From Hymenobacter elongatus (GTDB taxonomy: Bacteria; Bacteroidota; Bacteroidia; Cytophagales; Hymenobacteraceae): DNA of 64,000 bases. This document shows positions 40,399-50,349 of the stretch, piece after piece (position 1 is the stretch's first letter; every line of letters begins with the position of its first letter). A model generated the notes under the pieces. That model was not told the DNA's origin, made no database searches, and saw nothing but the letters and a program-made list of their open reading frames with translations. A program made the translations under genes and the position numbers. The stretch covers positions 1 to 64,000 of the forward strand of contig NZ_SRLD01000030.1 in the NCBI RefSeq assembly GCF_004745955.1, in the 5' to 3' direction.

Positions 40399-42591
40399 CT
40401 ACCGCCCCGTTATGAGCAGGCGCTGGCTGGCTACCCGACGGCCGACGGCATCCGTCAATACTACATGATATACTCCCGGGCCGAGCTTGTCGGGCGGCAG
40501 TAGTAGCACCTGCTGGCTGGCTGGCGCGGCCCACACTTTAGTGCCCAGGTTGCCATACACACTCACCACCGAGCCCTGGGTGGGAGCCGAAACCAGTTGG
40601 ACCCTGATTTCCTGCGCTACGGCCGCCGGGTTTGGGTACACATCCATTGCCGTTGCAGACTGGTTCCTCCAGCTCACGACCACTACCGGCGACAGGTGTT
40701 CGGCACCATCCACATCGACCTGGCGCAGGCGGTAATATAGCGACGTAGGGCTCTGGCTGGCGGCTGCTTCGTCGCGGAACCGGTAGGCCACGCCCCGAGC
40801 GCTGGTGCCGGCCCCAGCCACCTGCCCGATGGCCAAGAAGGCCGTTGTGGTGCCTACCGCGCGCTCAATAGCGAAGTGTTTGTTTTGCTTTTCCGAAGCA
40901 GTTTGCCACGTAAGCTCCACGCCACCTTCTGTTACTCGGCCCTGAAAAGCGCGTAGCTCCACGGGCAGCGGCACAGCCGGCGGGCCCACTTCGGTCGGGA
41001 AAGCCGGATTTGGATCATCGGCGAAGGCGTAGAAGATCTGAGCGGCGGAGAACAGGCCCACACCGCCGGTTATTTCTACCTCTACCCACTCAAAATCCTG
41101 GGTGGTCAGAAAGGCCAGCTCGTGTCGGTTGTCGCCTACCAAACCCAGATCGGCGAGGGTGGTGGTAGTCGAGCTTTCGATGAGGCGGCTACCGTTAGCC
41201 CCGCCGTAGGTGTTGATGCGGATATTTTGGAGCAGCGTCGCATTGAGGAGCGCATCGTTGGTACGCAGCACGATACCGGCGCGGTTGCCGGCTTTGCCGC
41301 CGCCATTCAGGCGCAACTTGAGCTTATAGGTACCCAGCGCCAACACGGGGAAACGAACCTCGGCGAAATCAGACTCGGAGAAGACGTTGTCGGCGGCTCT
41401 CTGGGGGTTGCTGGAGCTACAGCCCAGGCACGCAAGGCCGTTGGCAGCTTCCTGGTATTCGGTGTTGCGCTTGGGCTGGATGAAGTCCGAGAGTACTGGC
41501 ATGTCATCTTCGAAAGCCCGAGGCTCGATGCCAAAACCGTAATACACTTGCAGCGTGTTCAGGGCGCTGGCCAGTGCATGTTGCTTGATTTCGACCCGGT
41601 CGAAGGCAGTGCCCGACTTGAAGCTGACCTGGTAGCGGTTGTCCGGCAGCAAGGTCAGCTCGAGCAGGTCGGCTCCGATGCGGCTTTCCTGGGCCACGCC
41701 ATTCAGGTAGGTCGTTACTTGCAGCGAGTTGAGGACGTTCAAATCCAGTACCCCGCCGTTGCCAATCACGAAGCCTGCCTGATAGCCGGACGGCGCCTGT
41801 CCTTCCAGCTTCACCTGGAGCGCGGCCGAGCAATTGCCGACGCCCGCTACCGTCGTCAGCGTAGCAAAGTTGGTCAGGCCACGGTCTACCGCGTTGCCCG
41901 GGTTCGTCACGCCCGTTCCGACGCAGACTGCCACCGGGCCGCCGCCGGTGTTCACGGCATAGTCGCTGGCCAGCGGCTCCGTGCTGCGCGACAGATAGCC
42001 CAAGGCTGTGGTAAACTGCGTGTTGGCCGGCACTCCGTAGGCATAGAGCACCCGAATGGTATTCACGCCATTCACACTACCACTCACGATAATTTCCAGC
42101 TGATCGAACGGCTTTGCGGCCACGAACTCCAGCCGAACGCGGCTATCCGACAACGCCGTGCTGCTGACGGCGGCATCGTTGGCCACCAGCTCCTGCTGCT
42201 GACTTCCGTTCAGATAGGTACGCAGCGTGAGCGTAGCCAGGGCACCGGCATTGAGCTCATTACCGCTGCTGATTACCAGCCCAGCCCGGTAGTTAGCCGG
42301 GGCAGTGCCCGAGAGGCGCAAGGCCAGCCCTACGCCCCCTCCCAGCACGCCGAGCGTGTTCTGAATGGTAGCATAATTGTCGAGGTCGGTATCGGCGGCC
42401 CGCTCGGGATTAGCCACCAGGCACGTGATACAGATGCCGGAGTTTGTGGAACTGGTGCGGTAGTTTTGGGGGGAAGTCGGTACCGCAAACGAAGAATAAT
42501 AGGGCTGCCCGGTTTGCGCCAGCGTGCTGTGGCCCTGCAGCAACCCCGCTAAGCACACACCTAGCACTTGGAAGTAAAATAGCCTTTTCAT
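40399..42591 (-). CDS. Secreted beta-rich protein with C-terminal T9SS-like sorting domain
   Basis: A 730-residue secreted protein. The signal peptide is FYFQVLGVCLAGLLQGHSTLAQ. Three similar ~130-190-residue modules follow, each opening with a Cys-containing xCxxC-like segment and NPERAADTDLDNYATI-type text (NAVDRGLTNFATLT, NPQRAADNVFSESDFAEV), suggesting internal duplication. VELRAFQGRVTEGGVELTWQTASEKQNKHFAIERA precedes the end, as is typical before T9SS domains. The tail MDVYPNPAAVAQEIRVQL ... LGPGVYHVVLTDAVGRR ... LITGR is a T9SS type A-like signal. The ATG at 42591 (MKRLFY) gives the signal peptide. Function unknown. Confidence 0.85.
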   Translation of the reverse strand: MKRLFYFQVLGVCLAGLLQGHSTLAQTGQPYYSSFAVPTSPQNYRTSSTNSGICITCLVANPERAADTDLDNYATIQNTLGVLGGGVGLALRLSGTAPANYRAGLVISSGNELNAGALATLTLRTYLNGSQQQELVANDAAVSSTALSDSRVRLEFVAAKPFDQLEIIVSGSVNGVNTIRVLYAYGVPANTQFTTALGYLSRSTEPLASDYAVNTGGGPVAVCVGTGVTNPGNAVDRGLTNFATLTTVAGVGNCSAALQVKLEGQAPSGYQAGFVIGNGGVLDLNVLNSLQVTTYLNGVAQESRIGADLLELTLLPDNRYQVSFKSGTAFDRVEIKQHALASALNTLQVYYGFGIEPRAFEDDMPVLSDFIQPKRNTEYQEAANGLACLGCSSSNPQRAADNVFSESDFAEVRFPVLALGTYKLKLRLNGGGKAGNRAGIVLRTNDALLNATLLQNIRINTYGGANGSRLIESSTTTTLADLGLVGDNRHELAFLTTQDFEWVEVEITGGVGLFSAAQIFYAFADDPNPAFPTEVGPPAVPLPVELRAFQGRVTEGGVELTWQTASEKQNKHFAIERAVGTTTAFLAIGQVAGAGTSARGVAYRFRDEAAASQSPTSLYYRLRQVDVDGAEHLSPVVVVSWRNQSATAMDVYPNPAAVAQEIRVQLVSAPTQGSVVSVYGNLGTKVWAAPASQQVLLLPPDKLGPGVYHVVLTDAVGRRVASQRLLITGR

Positions 42592-43340
42592 AATCGTGAG
42601 GTGAGCAGCCGCACATACGGGCTGATGCCTCGCACAAGTACAATGGTTCGGCCAAGCCGCAAGCCAATGCACAATTCATTGTATATCAATTATTTATAAA
42701 CATTGTTAATAGTTTATATTATCCCGTTGCTGGATAATCATTCCAACTTTGAGAATATCTATACAAACGCTTATTATGAAGCTGTAGCGCAATTGTAAGC
42801 ACTTGTGACCTGCTTTCTGAGCGGTACTTTTTCCCGGAAATATTGAGCATTTCAGCTGTAGCAGCTTTTTCCCGTTTTGGAATACTCTATTTCGTTTACC
42901 CGGCGGTAGATTACATCCCACTAGACCAAACAGTTGAGCATAATTTTCCTCCGAAATCTAATTTTCCTCCGCAATCTAAACCACCATTCTCCACGTATTA
43001 CTACCCGGTGTTGGCTGGCTTTGCGGGGCTGTTCGGCGGGGTCACGCACCTACCGACGATACTGTTCCTTGCGGGCAACCCACCACGCATAGCATCCTAT
43101 CTATCAATCGTCAAATCATAAACATTCACATTGCCTTATATTCCTCAGCATACGCTTTTACTTTTACATCTCAGAACCACCTCGTCGCACCTAGCCAAAC
43201 TTCCACAGCTACCCTATAGCTACATATATCAAGCGGTTAGCTCTTCTTCTCCCTCACCTCTTACTAGCAGTGAAGTACCTATTTCTGCGCCGACAAAAGT
43301 CGTGAAGCGCTAGATTTCTCCCTAAGTAGCCCTCATTTAT
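42592..43340. other. AT-rich intergenic region between divergent genes
   Basis: About 750 bp with no supported gene. It contains an 18-bp tandem pair (ATTTTCCTCCGAAATCTA at 42943-42960 and ATTTTCCTCCGCAATCTA at 42961-42978). It should hold promoters for the T9SS protein on the minus strand and the activator on the plus strand, but I could not pick them with confidence. Confidence 0.45.
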
Positions 43341-44711
43341 ATGCCTATTTCTACTCCTGTTCATATATTTATTGTTGAGGATAACGCCTGGTACGGCGAG
43401 CTGCTCGAGTACCGGCTTTCTCAGAATCCTGACCACCATATTCGGCGTTTCACTACCGTCCAGGCCTGCCTCGACAACCTTGGCGACAAGCCCGACCTCA
43501 TCACCCTGGACTTCTCCCTGCCCGATGGCCAAGGCGACCAGGTCCTGCGCCTGATTAAGGAACGGCACCCGGAGGTGGCGGTTATTGTTATTTCGGGCCA
43601 GGAAGACGTGCGCACTGCCATCAGCCTCTTGCACCAGGGTGCCTACGACTACCTGGTGAAGGACGACGAAACCCTGGACCGACTCTGGAACTCGGTCGGC
43701 AACGTGCAGAAACAACTGCAGCTGCGCCGCGAAAACGAGCAGCTGCGGGCCCAGATCGGCCAGAAATATGATCCGCAACGCGCTATTCTGGGTGAAAGTC
43801 AGCAGATCAAACACCTTTTTGCCTTAATCGATAAAGCGGGCCGCGCCAATATTTCCGTGTCCTTGAGCGGCGAAACCGGCACGGGCAAGGAGCTGGTGGC
43901 CAAAGCTATTCACTTCCGCTCCGAGCGGCGCGACCGGCCTTTTGTGGCCGTCAACGTGGCCGCTATTCCGGGTGAGCTACTGGAAAGTGAGCTGTTTGGG
44001 CACGAAAAAGGCGCTTTCACTGGCGCCGTCAACCGCCGGATCGGCCGGTTTGAGGAAGCAAACAAAGGCACCATCTTCCTGGACGAAATCTCGGAGCTGG
44101 ACCTGAGCCTGCAAGCCAAGCTGCTGCGGGTGCTGCAAGAGCGGGAAGTGGTGCGCGTGGGCAGCAATGCTCCCATTGCCTTCGATGCCCGCCTGATGGT
44201 GGCCACCCACCGCAATCTGGAGCAGGAAGTGCGGGAGGGCCGCTTCCGCGAAGACCTGTACTACCGCCTGTTGGGCCTGCCCATCATGCTGCCGCCCTTG
44301 CGCGAGCGGGGAGCCGACATTCTGCTGCTGGCCAACTCGTTCCTGCAGGATTTTTGCCGCCAGAACAGCATGGTAGCCTGCACGCTCTCAGACCAGGCTC
44401 AGGCGTTACTGCTGCAGTATAACTTCCCGGGCAACGTGCGGGAGCTGAAGGCGGTGATGGAGCTAGCGGCGGTGCTGGCCGAGGGCGAGGTCATCCAGCC
44501 CCAAGACTTGTCGCTACGGGGCGAGCGGCCGCAGGGCGTGGCCCTGGCCGACTCCGGAGCCGATGAGTCGCTGCGCCACCAGACGGCGGCCATCGTGCAG
44601 CGCTATCTGCAGGCATATAATGGAAATATTCTGCAAGTAGCGGCCCGCCTGCAAATCGGGAAGTCTACTATTTACCGTATGCTTCAGAACAAGGAGATTA
44701 CCCTCTCATAA
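43341..44711 (+). CDS. Sigma-54-dependent response regulator (second NtrC-type activator)
   Basis: A 456-residue activator. Receiver domain residues 6-120 have VEDNAWYGE, D57 in LITLDFSLPDGQGD, and K107 in YLVKDDE. The AAA+ domain has Walker A GETGTGKE (177-184), the canonical sigma-54 loop GAFTGA (224-229), Walker B GTIFLDEI (243-250), FREDLYYRLLGLPIMLPPLRERGAD and NFPGNVRELK. The C-terminal helix-turn-helix is NILQVAARLQIGKSTIYRMLQNK. It is 23 bp upstream of the hybrid kinase gene, so they form a two-component pair. Its target genes are not identified. Confidence 0.95.
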   Translation: MPISTPVHIFIVEDNAWYGELLEYRLSQNPDHHIRRFTTVQACLDNLGDKPDLITLDFSLPDGQGDQVLRLIKERHPEVAVIVISGQEDVRTAISLLHQGAYDYLVKDDETLDRLWNSVGNVQKQLQLRRENEQLRAQIGQKYDPQRAILGESQQIKHLFALIDKAGRANISVSLSGETGTGKELVAKAIHFRSERRDRPFVAVNVAAIPGELLESELFGHEKGAFTGAVNRRIGRFEEANKGTIFLDEISELDLSLQAKLLRVLQEREVVRVGSNAPIAFDARLMVATHRNLEQEVREGRFREDLYYRLLGLPIMLPPLRERGADILLLANSFLQDFCRQNSMVACTLSDQAQALLLQYNFPGNVRELKAVMELAAVLAEGEVIQPQDLSLRGERPQGVALADSGADESLRHQTAAIVQRYLQAYNGNILQVAARLQIGKSTIYRMLQNKEITLS

Positions 44712-44734
44712 TCTGAATCGTAGCGCCCCGCAGT

Positions 44735-47700
44735 ATGGATTCAATAGTGTATCGGCAGCTGCGGCGACGCCTGCACCAGGCGCAGCGCCACCAAGCCGCC
44801 GCCCAGCTTGAACTGCAAACGCTACGCACCCACACTGAGCAGCAGAAAGCGGCGGCAGCTCAGCAGACCGATGCCCTGCTCCAAACCGTCAGCACGGGTC
44901 TGCTGGTTGAAAACCCGCAGGGAGTGGTAAGCCTCAATATCCGGCTGTGCCAGCTCCTACACTTACCCGAACCGCCCCACGCGTACCTCGGGCAAACGAG
45001 CCAGAAAGTATTTGGGCAGGCCCAACACAGCTTTGCGGACCCCCGCCAAGCCCAGGCCCAAATGGCCGCCGCCGTAGCGGGCCAAACCCAGGTGAAGGGA
45101 ATGCTGCAGCACCTGGCTAATGGCACCATCCTCCAAGTCGATTATTTGCCCGTGGTGCAGCGTGGCGAAACGGTGCTTCACCTCTGGAGCTATGAGGAAG
45201 TAACCCAGCAGCAGCGCACGCTGCTGCATGTGCAGGAACTCTCGCGGCTGGCGGAAGAGTGCCCCAACCCAATTGTCTGCTTCGCGCCCGATGGCCGGGC
45301 CCGGTATGCCAACTCGGCCGCCCAGCCTGTTCTGACGGCTCTCGAAAACCCAGTGGAAGCTGAGTGCCACAGCTTTCTGCGCACTGAGATTCGGGCAGCG
45401 CTGGCAGCCGGGCAGCCCCGCGTGTACGAGCATAGCCTGGGCACGGTACTTTATCTGTGGACGATAGCGCCTCTACCCCAGGAAATGGGTGTGAATGTGT
45501 ACCTGACCGACATTACGGCCCGCCACCGGGCGGAGCGGGAGCTGGAGCACAGCCAGCTTTTTGCCCGGCGCATCACCGATACGATTCCGAACCTAGTATT
45601 TCTGTTCGATCTGGATGAGGGGCGGCTGCTGTACTGCAACGGCCAAAGCCAGCCGCTGCTGGGCTACACCGACGTGGAGATGATGACCCTGGGCTCGCGC
45701 CTGCTGCCCACGCTGCTCACCCCGGCCAGCTTACGGGCCGTGCAGCAGCGCGGCTCCGAGCTGGCCCAGACGGCCGACGGACAAACCTTGGAGTCGGAGT
45801 ACCAGGTGCGGCACCGGGACGGCAGCTGGCGCTGGATGAAAATCAAAAGCACGCCCTTCACGCGCCACACCGATGGCCGGGTGCAGCAGATGGTGGCCAG
45901 CGCCGAGGATATTACGGCCCGCAGAATCATGGAAGCGGAGCTGCGCCAAAGCCAGCTATTTGTGGAGCGGCTGGCCAGCATGGTGCCCAACCTGATTTAC
46001 ATCTTCGACATTGAGCAGGACCGCAATGTGTACTGCAACCAGTTCGTTGAAAAAGTGCTGGGCTATTCGGTCGCCGACTTGCAGTCGATGGGCACCAGCC
46101 TACTGGCTCAGTTTGCGCCCCCCGACCAGCTAGTGCTGCTACAGGACCACTTTGCGCAGGTAGCCCAGTGCGCCGACAGCGAAACCCGCTCGCTGGAGCT
46201 CTATTTGCTTCACCGCGACGGTAGCCTGCGGTGGCTGCGCCTGACCAACACGCCCTTCGAGCGAGATTCGACCGGAGCCGTGCGGCTGGTAGTGGGTGCC
46301 GGGGAGGATATTACCTATTGGAAGGTATCGGAGCAGCAGCGGCGGGCCGCCAACCAGCGGCTGGCCGAGCAAAACCATTTGTTCCGCCAAGTTATTGACA
46401 CCACGCCCCACCTGATTTACCTCAAAGACGGCGACGGCAACTATCTGCTAGCCAACCAGGCCACGGCCGACCTCTACGGCCTGAGCGTGGAGCGCATCGT
46501 GCAAACCAACGCGGCCCGGCTACCGCTGCTCCCCGAGGAATCGGCTCGCTACCTGCGCACCGACCGGCAGGTTATTGCAGACCAGCGCGAGCTGGTAATG
46601 GAAGAAACCTTTACCCGCCCTACGGGTGAAACCGTGTGGTTTCACAGCATTAAGCGCCCTTTTCAGTTAGCTGATGGCACTATTCAGGTGCTGGGCGTCG
46701 ACAGCAATATCACGGCCCTGAAGCAGACCCAGCAGGCCCTGCGCCTAGCCAAGGAGGTAGCCGAGGAGAATGCCCGGGTGAAACAGGACTTTCTGGCCAA
46801 CATGAGCCACGAAATTCGCACGCCCATGAACGGCATTCTGGGGCTGGCCGGGCTGCTGCACAAAACTCCACTCGATGAGCGCCAGAGCCAGTACCTGGAA
46901 CACATTCGCCACTCGGCCGAGCACCTTTTGGTGGTTATCAACGATATTTTGGCCATGGCTCAGCTCGGCTCGGGCAAAGTCAGGCTGGAAACTACCGCTT
47001 TCGACCTGCGCGAAGTGCTGATTGCCTGCCGCCAGCTGCTGCTGCCCAAAGCCGCCGAGCGAGGCATCGACCTGGAGCTCGAGCTGCCGCCCGCCGAAGT
47101 ACCGACGCTGGTTATCGGTGACCCCTACCGGCTCCGGCAAATCCTGCTGAATCTGCTCAGCAACGCAGTCAAGTTCACTGAGCGGGGCCAGGTGCTGCTC
47201 ACCTGTCGGCGACTGAGCGGCCCGGCAGAGCCGCCCGCATTTCAGTTTGCCGTCCTCGACACGGGTATCGGCATTGCGGCGCACCAGCTGGAGCAGGTGT
47301 TCGAATCGTTTGCGCAGGCTACCGCCAGCACGGCCCGCGAGTATGGCGGCTCCGGGCTGGGGCTCAGCATTTCGCGCGGCTTGGTAGAGTTGCTGGGCGG
47401 CACCCTCACCGTAGAAAGCCGATTGCACGAAGGCAGCACATTTCGGTTTACGCTGCCGTTTGAGCGGGCCGAGCTGCTTACGCAGCCGCAGCCCCTGCCA
47501 CTGGCCACCGAGCCCGACTACCGTAGCCTAGGCCCACGGCGGATTCTGCTGGCCGAAGACAACGCGGTAAATCAGTTTTTGGTGGAGGCCCAGCTGCGCG
47601 ACTGGGGCTGCCACGTCGATATTGCTGCCAACGGCCGGGAAGCCCAGCTACTTTTTCAGCAACACCGCTACGATGCCGTGCTTATGGACATTCAGATGCC

Positions 47701-48304
47701 GGGCCTCGACGGCGTCGCTACCACACGGCTGCTGCGCGACCACCCGGCCCCCGAGCGCGCCGCTACGCCCGTCATTGCCCTAACAGCTCACGCCATGCGC
47801 GGCGAGGCCGAGCGCTACCGAGCAGCAGGGTTCAATGGCTACATTGCCAAACCGTTCCGCGAGGAAGACTTATATCGGACCCTGGCCCACGTGCTGTCCC
47901 ACCCAGCCCCGGCTCTCATTCAACTCCCAGCCGCCGCCGCCGCAACATTGTATGATTTGCGCAGCATCAGAGAGCTGACTCATGGCAACGAGGAGTTTGT
48001 GGGCCGTTTGGTACAAATTTTCATTCAGACAACACCACCTATTATTGCCACACTGGAGCAAGCCCTGCACCAGCGCGACTGGCAGGCATTGAGGGCCACT
48101 GCCCACCACCTCAAAAGCTCCTTTAGCGGCCTGCATATTCACGTCCTGTGTGAGGCCGTGCGCCATCTGGAAGCCGTAGCGGAACCCTCCGACTCCGACT
48201 TGACCACCATTCAAGGACTCGTACAGCAGATCCGGACTGTCACGGAACAGGTAATTGTTCAGCTCCAACAGGAGTTTCCTGCTTTAGGCCGCGTACCTTT
48301 GTAG
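44735..48304 (+). CDS. Hybrid PAS-domain histidine kinase with receiver and HPt domains
   Basis: A 1189-residue soluble-looking phosphorelay kinase. An N-terminal coiled-coil (~residues 1-60) is followed by at least four PAS-type domains, two of them showing NLVFLFDLDEGRLLYCNGQSQPLLGY and NLIYIFDIEQDRNVYCNQFVEKVLGY. The HisKA domain has MSHEIRTPMNGILGLAGLL (His ~690), then HATPase boxes LRQILLNLLSNAVKFTERGQV and YGGSGLGLSISRGLVELLGG. A receiver (RRILLAEDNAVNQ, with acceptor Asp in LMDIQMPGLDG near 984) and a C-terminal HPt (ATAHHLKSSFSGLHI, His ~1122) complete the relay. No transmembrane helix is evident, so it senses an internal signal. It follows the sigma-54 activator by 23 bp. Confidence 0.94.
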   Translation: MDSIVYRQLRRRLHQAQRHQAAAQLELQTLRTHTEQQKAAAAQQTDALLQTVSTGLLVENPQGVVSLNIRLCQLLHLPEPPHAYLGQTSQKVFGQAQHSFADPRQAQAQMAAAVAGQTQVKGMLQHLANGTILQVDYLPVVQRGETVLHLWSYEEVTQQQRTLLHVQELSRLAEECPNPIVCFAPDGRARYANSAAQPVLTALENPVEAECHSFLRTEIRAALAAGQPRVYEHSLGTVLYLWTIAPLPQEMGVNVYLTDITARHRAERELEHSQLFARRITDTIPNLVFLFDLDEGRLLYCNGQSQPLLGYTDVEMMTLGSRLLPTLLTPASLRAVQQRGSELAQTADGQTLESEYQVRHRDGSWRWMKIKSTPFTRHTDGRVQQMVASAEDITARRIMEAELRQSQLFVERLASMVPNLIYIFDIEQDRNVYCNQFVEKVLGYSVADLQSMGTSLLAQFAPPDQLVLLQDHFAQVAQCADSETRSLELYLLHRDGSLRWLRLTNTPFERDSTGAVRLVVGAGEDITYWKVSEQQRRAANQRLAEQNHLFRQVIDTTPHLIYLKDGDGNYLLANQATADLYGLSVERIVQTNAARLPLLPEESARYLRTDRQVIADQRELVMEETFTRPTGETVWFHSIKRPFQLADGTIQVLGVDSNITALKQTQQALRLAKEVAEENARVKQDFLANMSHEIRTPMNGILGLAGLLHKTPLDERQSQYLEHIRHSAEHLLVVINDILAMAQLGSGKVRLETTAFDLREVLIACRQLLLPKAAERGIDLELELPPAEVPTLVIGDPYRLRQILLNLLSNAVKFTERGQVLLTCRRLSGPAEPPAFQFAVLDTGIGIAAHQLEQVFESFAQATASTAREYGGSGLGLSISRGLVELLGGTLTVESRLHEGSTFRFTLPFERAELLTQPQPLPLATEPDYRSLGPRRILLAEDNAVNQFLVEAQLRDWGCHVDIAANGREAQLLFQQHRYDAVLMDIQMPGLDGVATTRLLRDHPAPERAATPVIALTAHAMRGEAERYRAAGFNGYIAKPFREEDLYRTLAHVLSHPAPALIQLPAAAAATLYDLRSIRELTHGNEEFVGRLVQIFIQTTPPIIATLEQALHQRDWQALRATAHHLKSSFSGLHIHVLCEAVRHLEAVAEPSDSDLTTIQGLVQQIRTVTEQVIVQLQQEFPALGRVPL

Positions 48305-48335
48305 CCTTCGTAACTAGGACTTTTCCTGTTCGGCT

Positions 48336-49409
48336 ATGTCAGACTCACTTTCTCCATCCATTACCGTTGATGCCGTCGTCATTGGGGCCGGGCAGGCCGG
48401 ACTGGCGGCGGCTTACTACCTACAGCAGCACCAGCAGCGGTTTGTCATTCTGGATGAGCGGACGGCAGTCGGCGACGTGTGGGCCGCGCGATTTGATACT
48501 TTGAAGCTATTTTCTCCAGCTTGGGTGAGTGGCTTGCCGGGCTACGCGTGGTCGGGCAACCCGCTACGCTACCCCAGCAAGGAGGATGCGGCGGCTTATC
48601 TGCGCCAGTACGCCGCGCATTTTCACTTTCCGCTGGCGCTCGGGCAGCGCGTGGTGCGGGTAGCCCCGGCGGCGCACCAGCCCGGCTATGAAGTGCACAC
48701 AGCGGCCGGCCAGCGGTACCAGGCTCGCCATGTCATTGTCTGCACGGGAGCCTACAATGCGCCTTGCCTGCCCGAATTCGCCCCTCAGCTGGATTCCTCG
48801 GTGCTTCAGCTGCACAGCAGTGCCTACCGCAGAGCCTCGCTGCTCGCCGGGCAGGGCCCGGTAGCCGTAGTGGGCAGCGGCAACTCAGCCCTGCAGATTG
48901 CCGCCGACCTAGCCTCTACGGGCCGGCCGGTGTATGCCGCTTACAAAGAGCGGACGCCCCACTTGCCAAACAACACGGCCATGTGGGTTTTCTTACGGTC
49001 GACGGGCCTGCTGAAAGCTTCTCGCCACTCCCACATCGGCCAGCGCCTGTTCGAGCGCCCCGAGCCAGTCGTGAGTTCTGACCTGGCGCGGCTGCGCCGC
49101 TTTCCCAATGTTCATTTTATCGGCAAAGCCCTGGCCGTTGAGGCGGGCACCCAGCTACGCGGCCGCCACGCGCTGACGCCGCCACTCGAAGCAGTGGTGT
49201 GGGCTACCGGCTACGGCCCGGCTTTCGACTGGATCGACGTTCCGGTATTCGACGCCGCCGGCGAGCCTCAGCACCATCGGGGCCTCACGGCCGCGCCGGG
49301 AATAGCCTTTCTGGGGTTGCCATGGCTCAACACCCGCAGCTCGGCGTTGATGGGCGGCGTGGGAGCCGATGCCCAGTATGTCGTCGACACATTGCTGAAA
49401 AGCACATAA
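48336..49409 (+). CDS. FAD/NAD(P)-dependent oxidoreductase of the flavin monooxygenase (CzcO-like) type
   Basis: A 357-residue flavoprotein. The FAD-binding motif is VVIGAGQAGLAAAYYL (residues 15-30), and an NADPH-binding motif VAVVGSGNSALQIAADLA lies near 174. WVSGLPGYAWSGNPLRYPSKED is a conserved feature of flavin-containing monooxygenase-type proteins. The end has VVWATGYGPAFDWIDVPVFD and LPWLNTRSSALMGGVGADA. Such enzymes oxidise small substrates or metals; the substrate here is unknown. It follows the hybrid kinase gene by ~30 bp, so it may be cotranscribed. Confidence 0.85.
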   Translation: MSDSLSPSITVDAVVIGAGQAGLAAAYYLQQHQQRFVILDERTAVGDVWAARFDTLKLFSPAWVSGLPGYAWSGNPLRYPSKEDAAAYLRQYAAHFHFPLALGQRVVRVAPAAHQPGYEVHTAAGQRYQARHVIVCTGAYNAPCLPEFAPQLDSSVLQLHSSAYRRASLLAGQGPVAVVGSGNSALQIAADLASTGRPVYAAYKERTPHLPNNTAMWVFLRSTGLLKASRHSHIGQRLFERPEPVVSSDLARLRRFPNVHFIGKALAVEAGTQLRGRHALTPPLEAVVWATGYGPAFDWIDVPVFDAAGEPQHHRGLTAAPGIAFLGLPWLNTRSSALMGGVGADAQYVVDTLLKST

Positions 49410-49535
49410 TTATGGTGAAACCCAACGCGGGCTTTTCAGGTTAACAATTCAGTAACCAATTGCAGGTCATCAACCATACTGTTTGTTTGACACCGCTGCG
49501 GGTCATACTTGGTTTTGCCTTACTCATTTCCCCTT

Positions 49536-49661
49536 ATGTCGTTGCTCATCTTCAGCGGGCTCTTGTTAGCCACCGCTCTGCTCGCCCTGAATACGCTTGA
49601 CAACCTGAAGGAACTGCTCAAGCCCGCTCCCATTCGTATCCGGTCGCGCAACGAGCGCTAA
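49536..49661 (+). CDS. Possible small membrane protein
   Basis: A 41-codon frame starting ATG at 49536: MSLLIFSGLLLATALLALN, then LDNLKELLKPAP and a basic end IRIRSRNER. One hydrophobic segment followed by a charged tail is typical of small single-pass proteins. It lies between the flavoprotein gene and a strong terminator on the same strand. No homologue can be confirmed from sequence alone. Confidence 0.4.
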   Translation: MSLLIFSGLLLATALLALNTLDNLKELLKPAPIRIRSRNER

Positions 49662-49743
49662 GCCGACGCCTTTACCGGCAATGGTAGTGGGGGGCCGAAG
49701 ACGATTTTCAGGAGTCGCTTCGCTTCGACAACAGGAGCCGTAA

Positions 49744-49781
49744 AAACAAAAAAGCAGTCCTTTCGGGCTGCTTTTTTGTTT
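49744..49781 (+). terminator. Strong rho-independent terminator
   Basis: AAACAAAAAAGCAG (49744-49757) pairs perfectly with CTGCTTTTTTGTTT (49768-49781). The T-run suits the plus strand; it also lies just after the stop of the minus-strand gene at 49802, so it may work both ways. Confidence 0.85.
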
Positions 49782-49801
49782 GGTATGATGAGGTAATGTT
49801 C

Positions 49802-50173
49802 CTAACGGATCACCAGCTTACGCATTTCGCTGGCTCTTTCACCTTCCAGCTTCACGTAGTACAAGCCGCTGGCAAACTTGCTCAGGTCCAATGTTTTGGG
49901 GCCATTCAGCTCGGTAATGGTTTCTCGGTAGATAACGGTGCCAATAACATTGAGAATGCGCAGCTCCAACCGGCGACCTTCAAAGCCGTTGATAGCAATA
50001 TGCACGATGCCGTTGCTGGGGTTTGGATACACCAGAAATGACTTTTCATCGGTTCCTTTGGGGGCGGGCAGCGGGCGCCCGGCGGGCTGAGCTACGGCCA
50101 TGGGCACGGCGCTCCGGACGAAGCCGAAACCGAGCACGAGTAGCAGACAAAAAAAGCGTAAACGTTGCATCAT
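49802..50173 (-). CDS. Short T9SS type A sorting-domain protein
   Basis: A 123-residue secreted protein made almost entirely of a signal peptide (RLRFFCLLLVLGFGFVRSAVPMAVAQ) and a T9SS type A domain: SFLVYPNPSNGIVHIAINGFEG, LELRILNVIGTVIYRETI, and FASGLYYVKLEGERASEMRKLVIR. There is little room for any other domain (PAGRPLPAPKGTDEK is the linker). ATG at 50173 or 50170 are equivalent; the upstream frame is rejected because it has no signal-like text. What it does without a cargo domain is unclear. Confidence 0.85.
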   Translation of the reverse strand: MMQRLRFFCLLLVLGFGFVRSAVPMAVAQPAGRPLPAPKGTDEKSFLVYPNPSNGIVHIAINGFEGRRLELRILNVIGTVIYRETITELNGPKTLDLSKFASGLYYVKLEGERASEMRKLVIR

Positions 50174-50246
50174 AGCGAACTGTAGAGTGGAAGCGGGCGC
50201 GAGTACAATAGTACCTACAATAACGACTGGCGCTTGATTAGGTTGG

Positions 50247-50254
50247 CAAAGATA
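50247..50254 (-). promoter_or_regulatory. Bacteroidota-type -7 box of the short T9SS gene
   Basis: TATCTTTG on the minus strand fits TAnnTTTG and lies about 75 bp upstream of the start at 50173. The -33 element is not clear. Confidence 0.5.
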
Positions 50255-50349
50255 ATACGGAATATGCATTAGAGTTACGAAATATAACTACGCGCTGATA
50301 AAAGATTTACTTACAGCTTCTCTCTCACCCTGTTACTACCCTAATTAAG

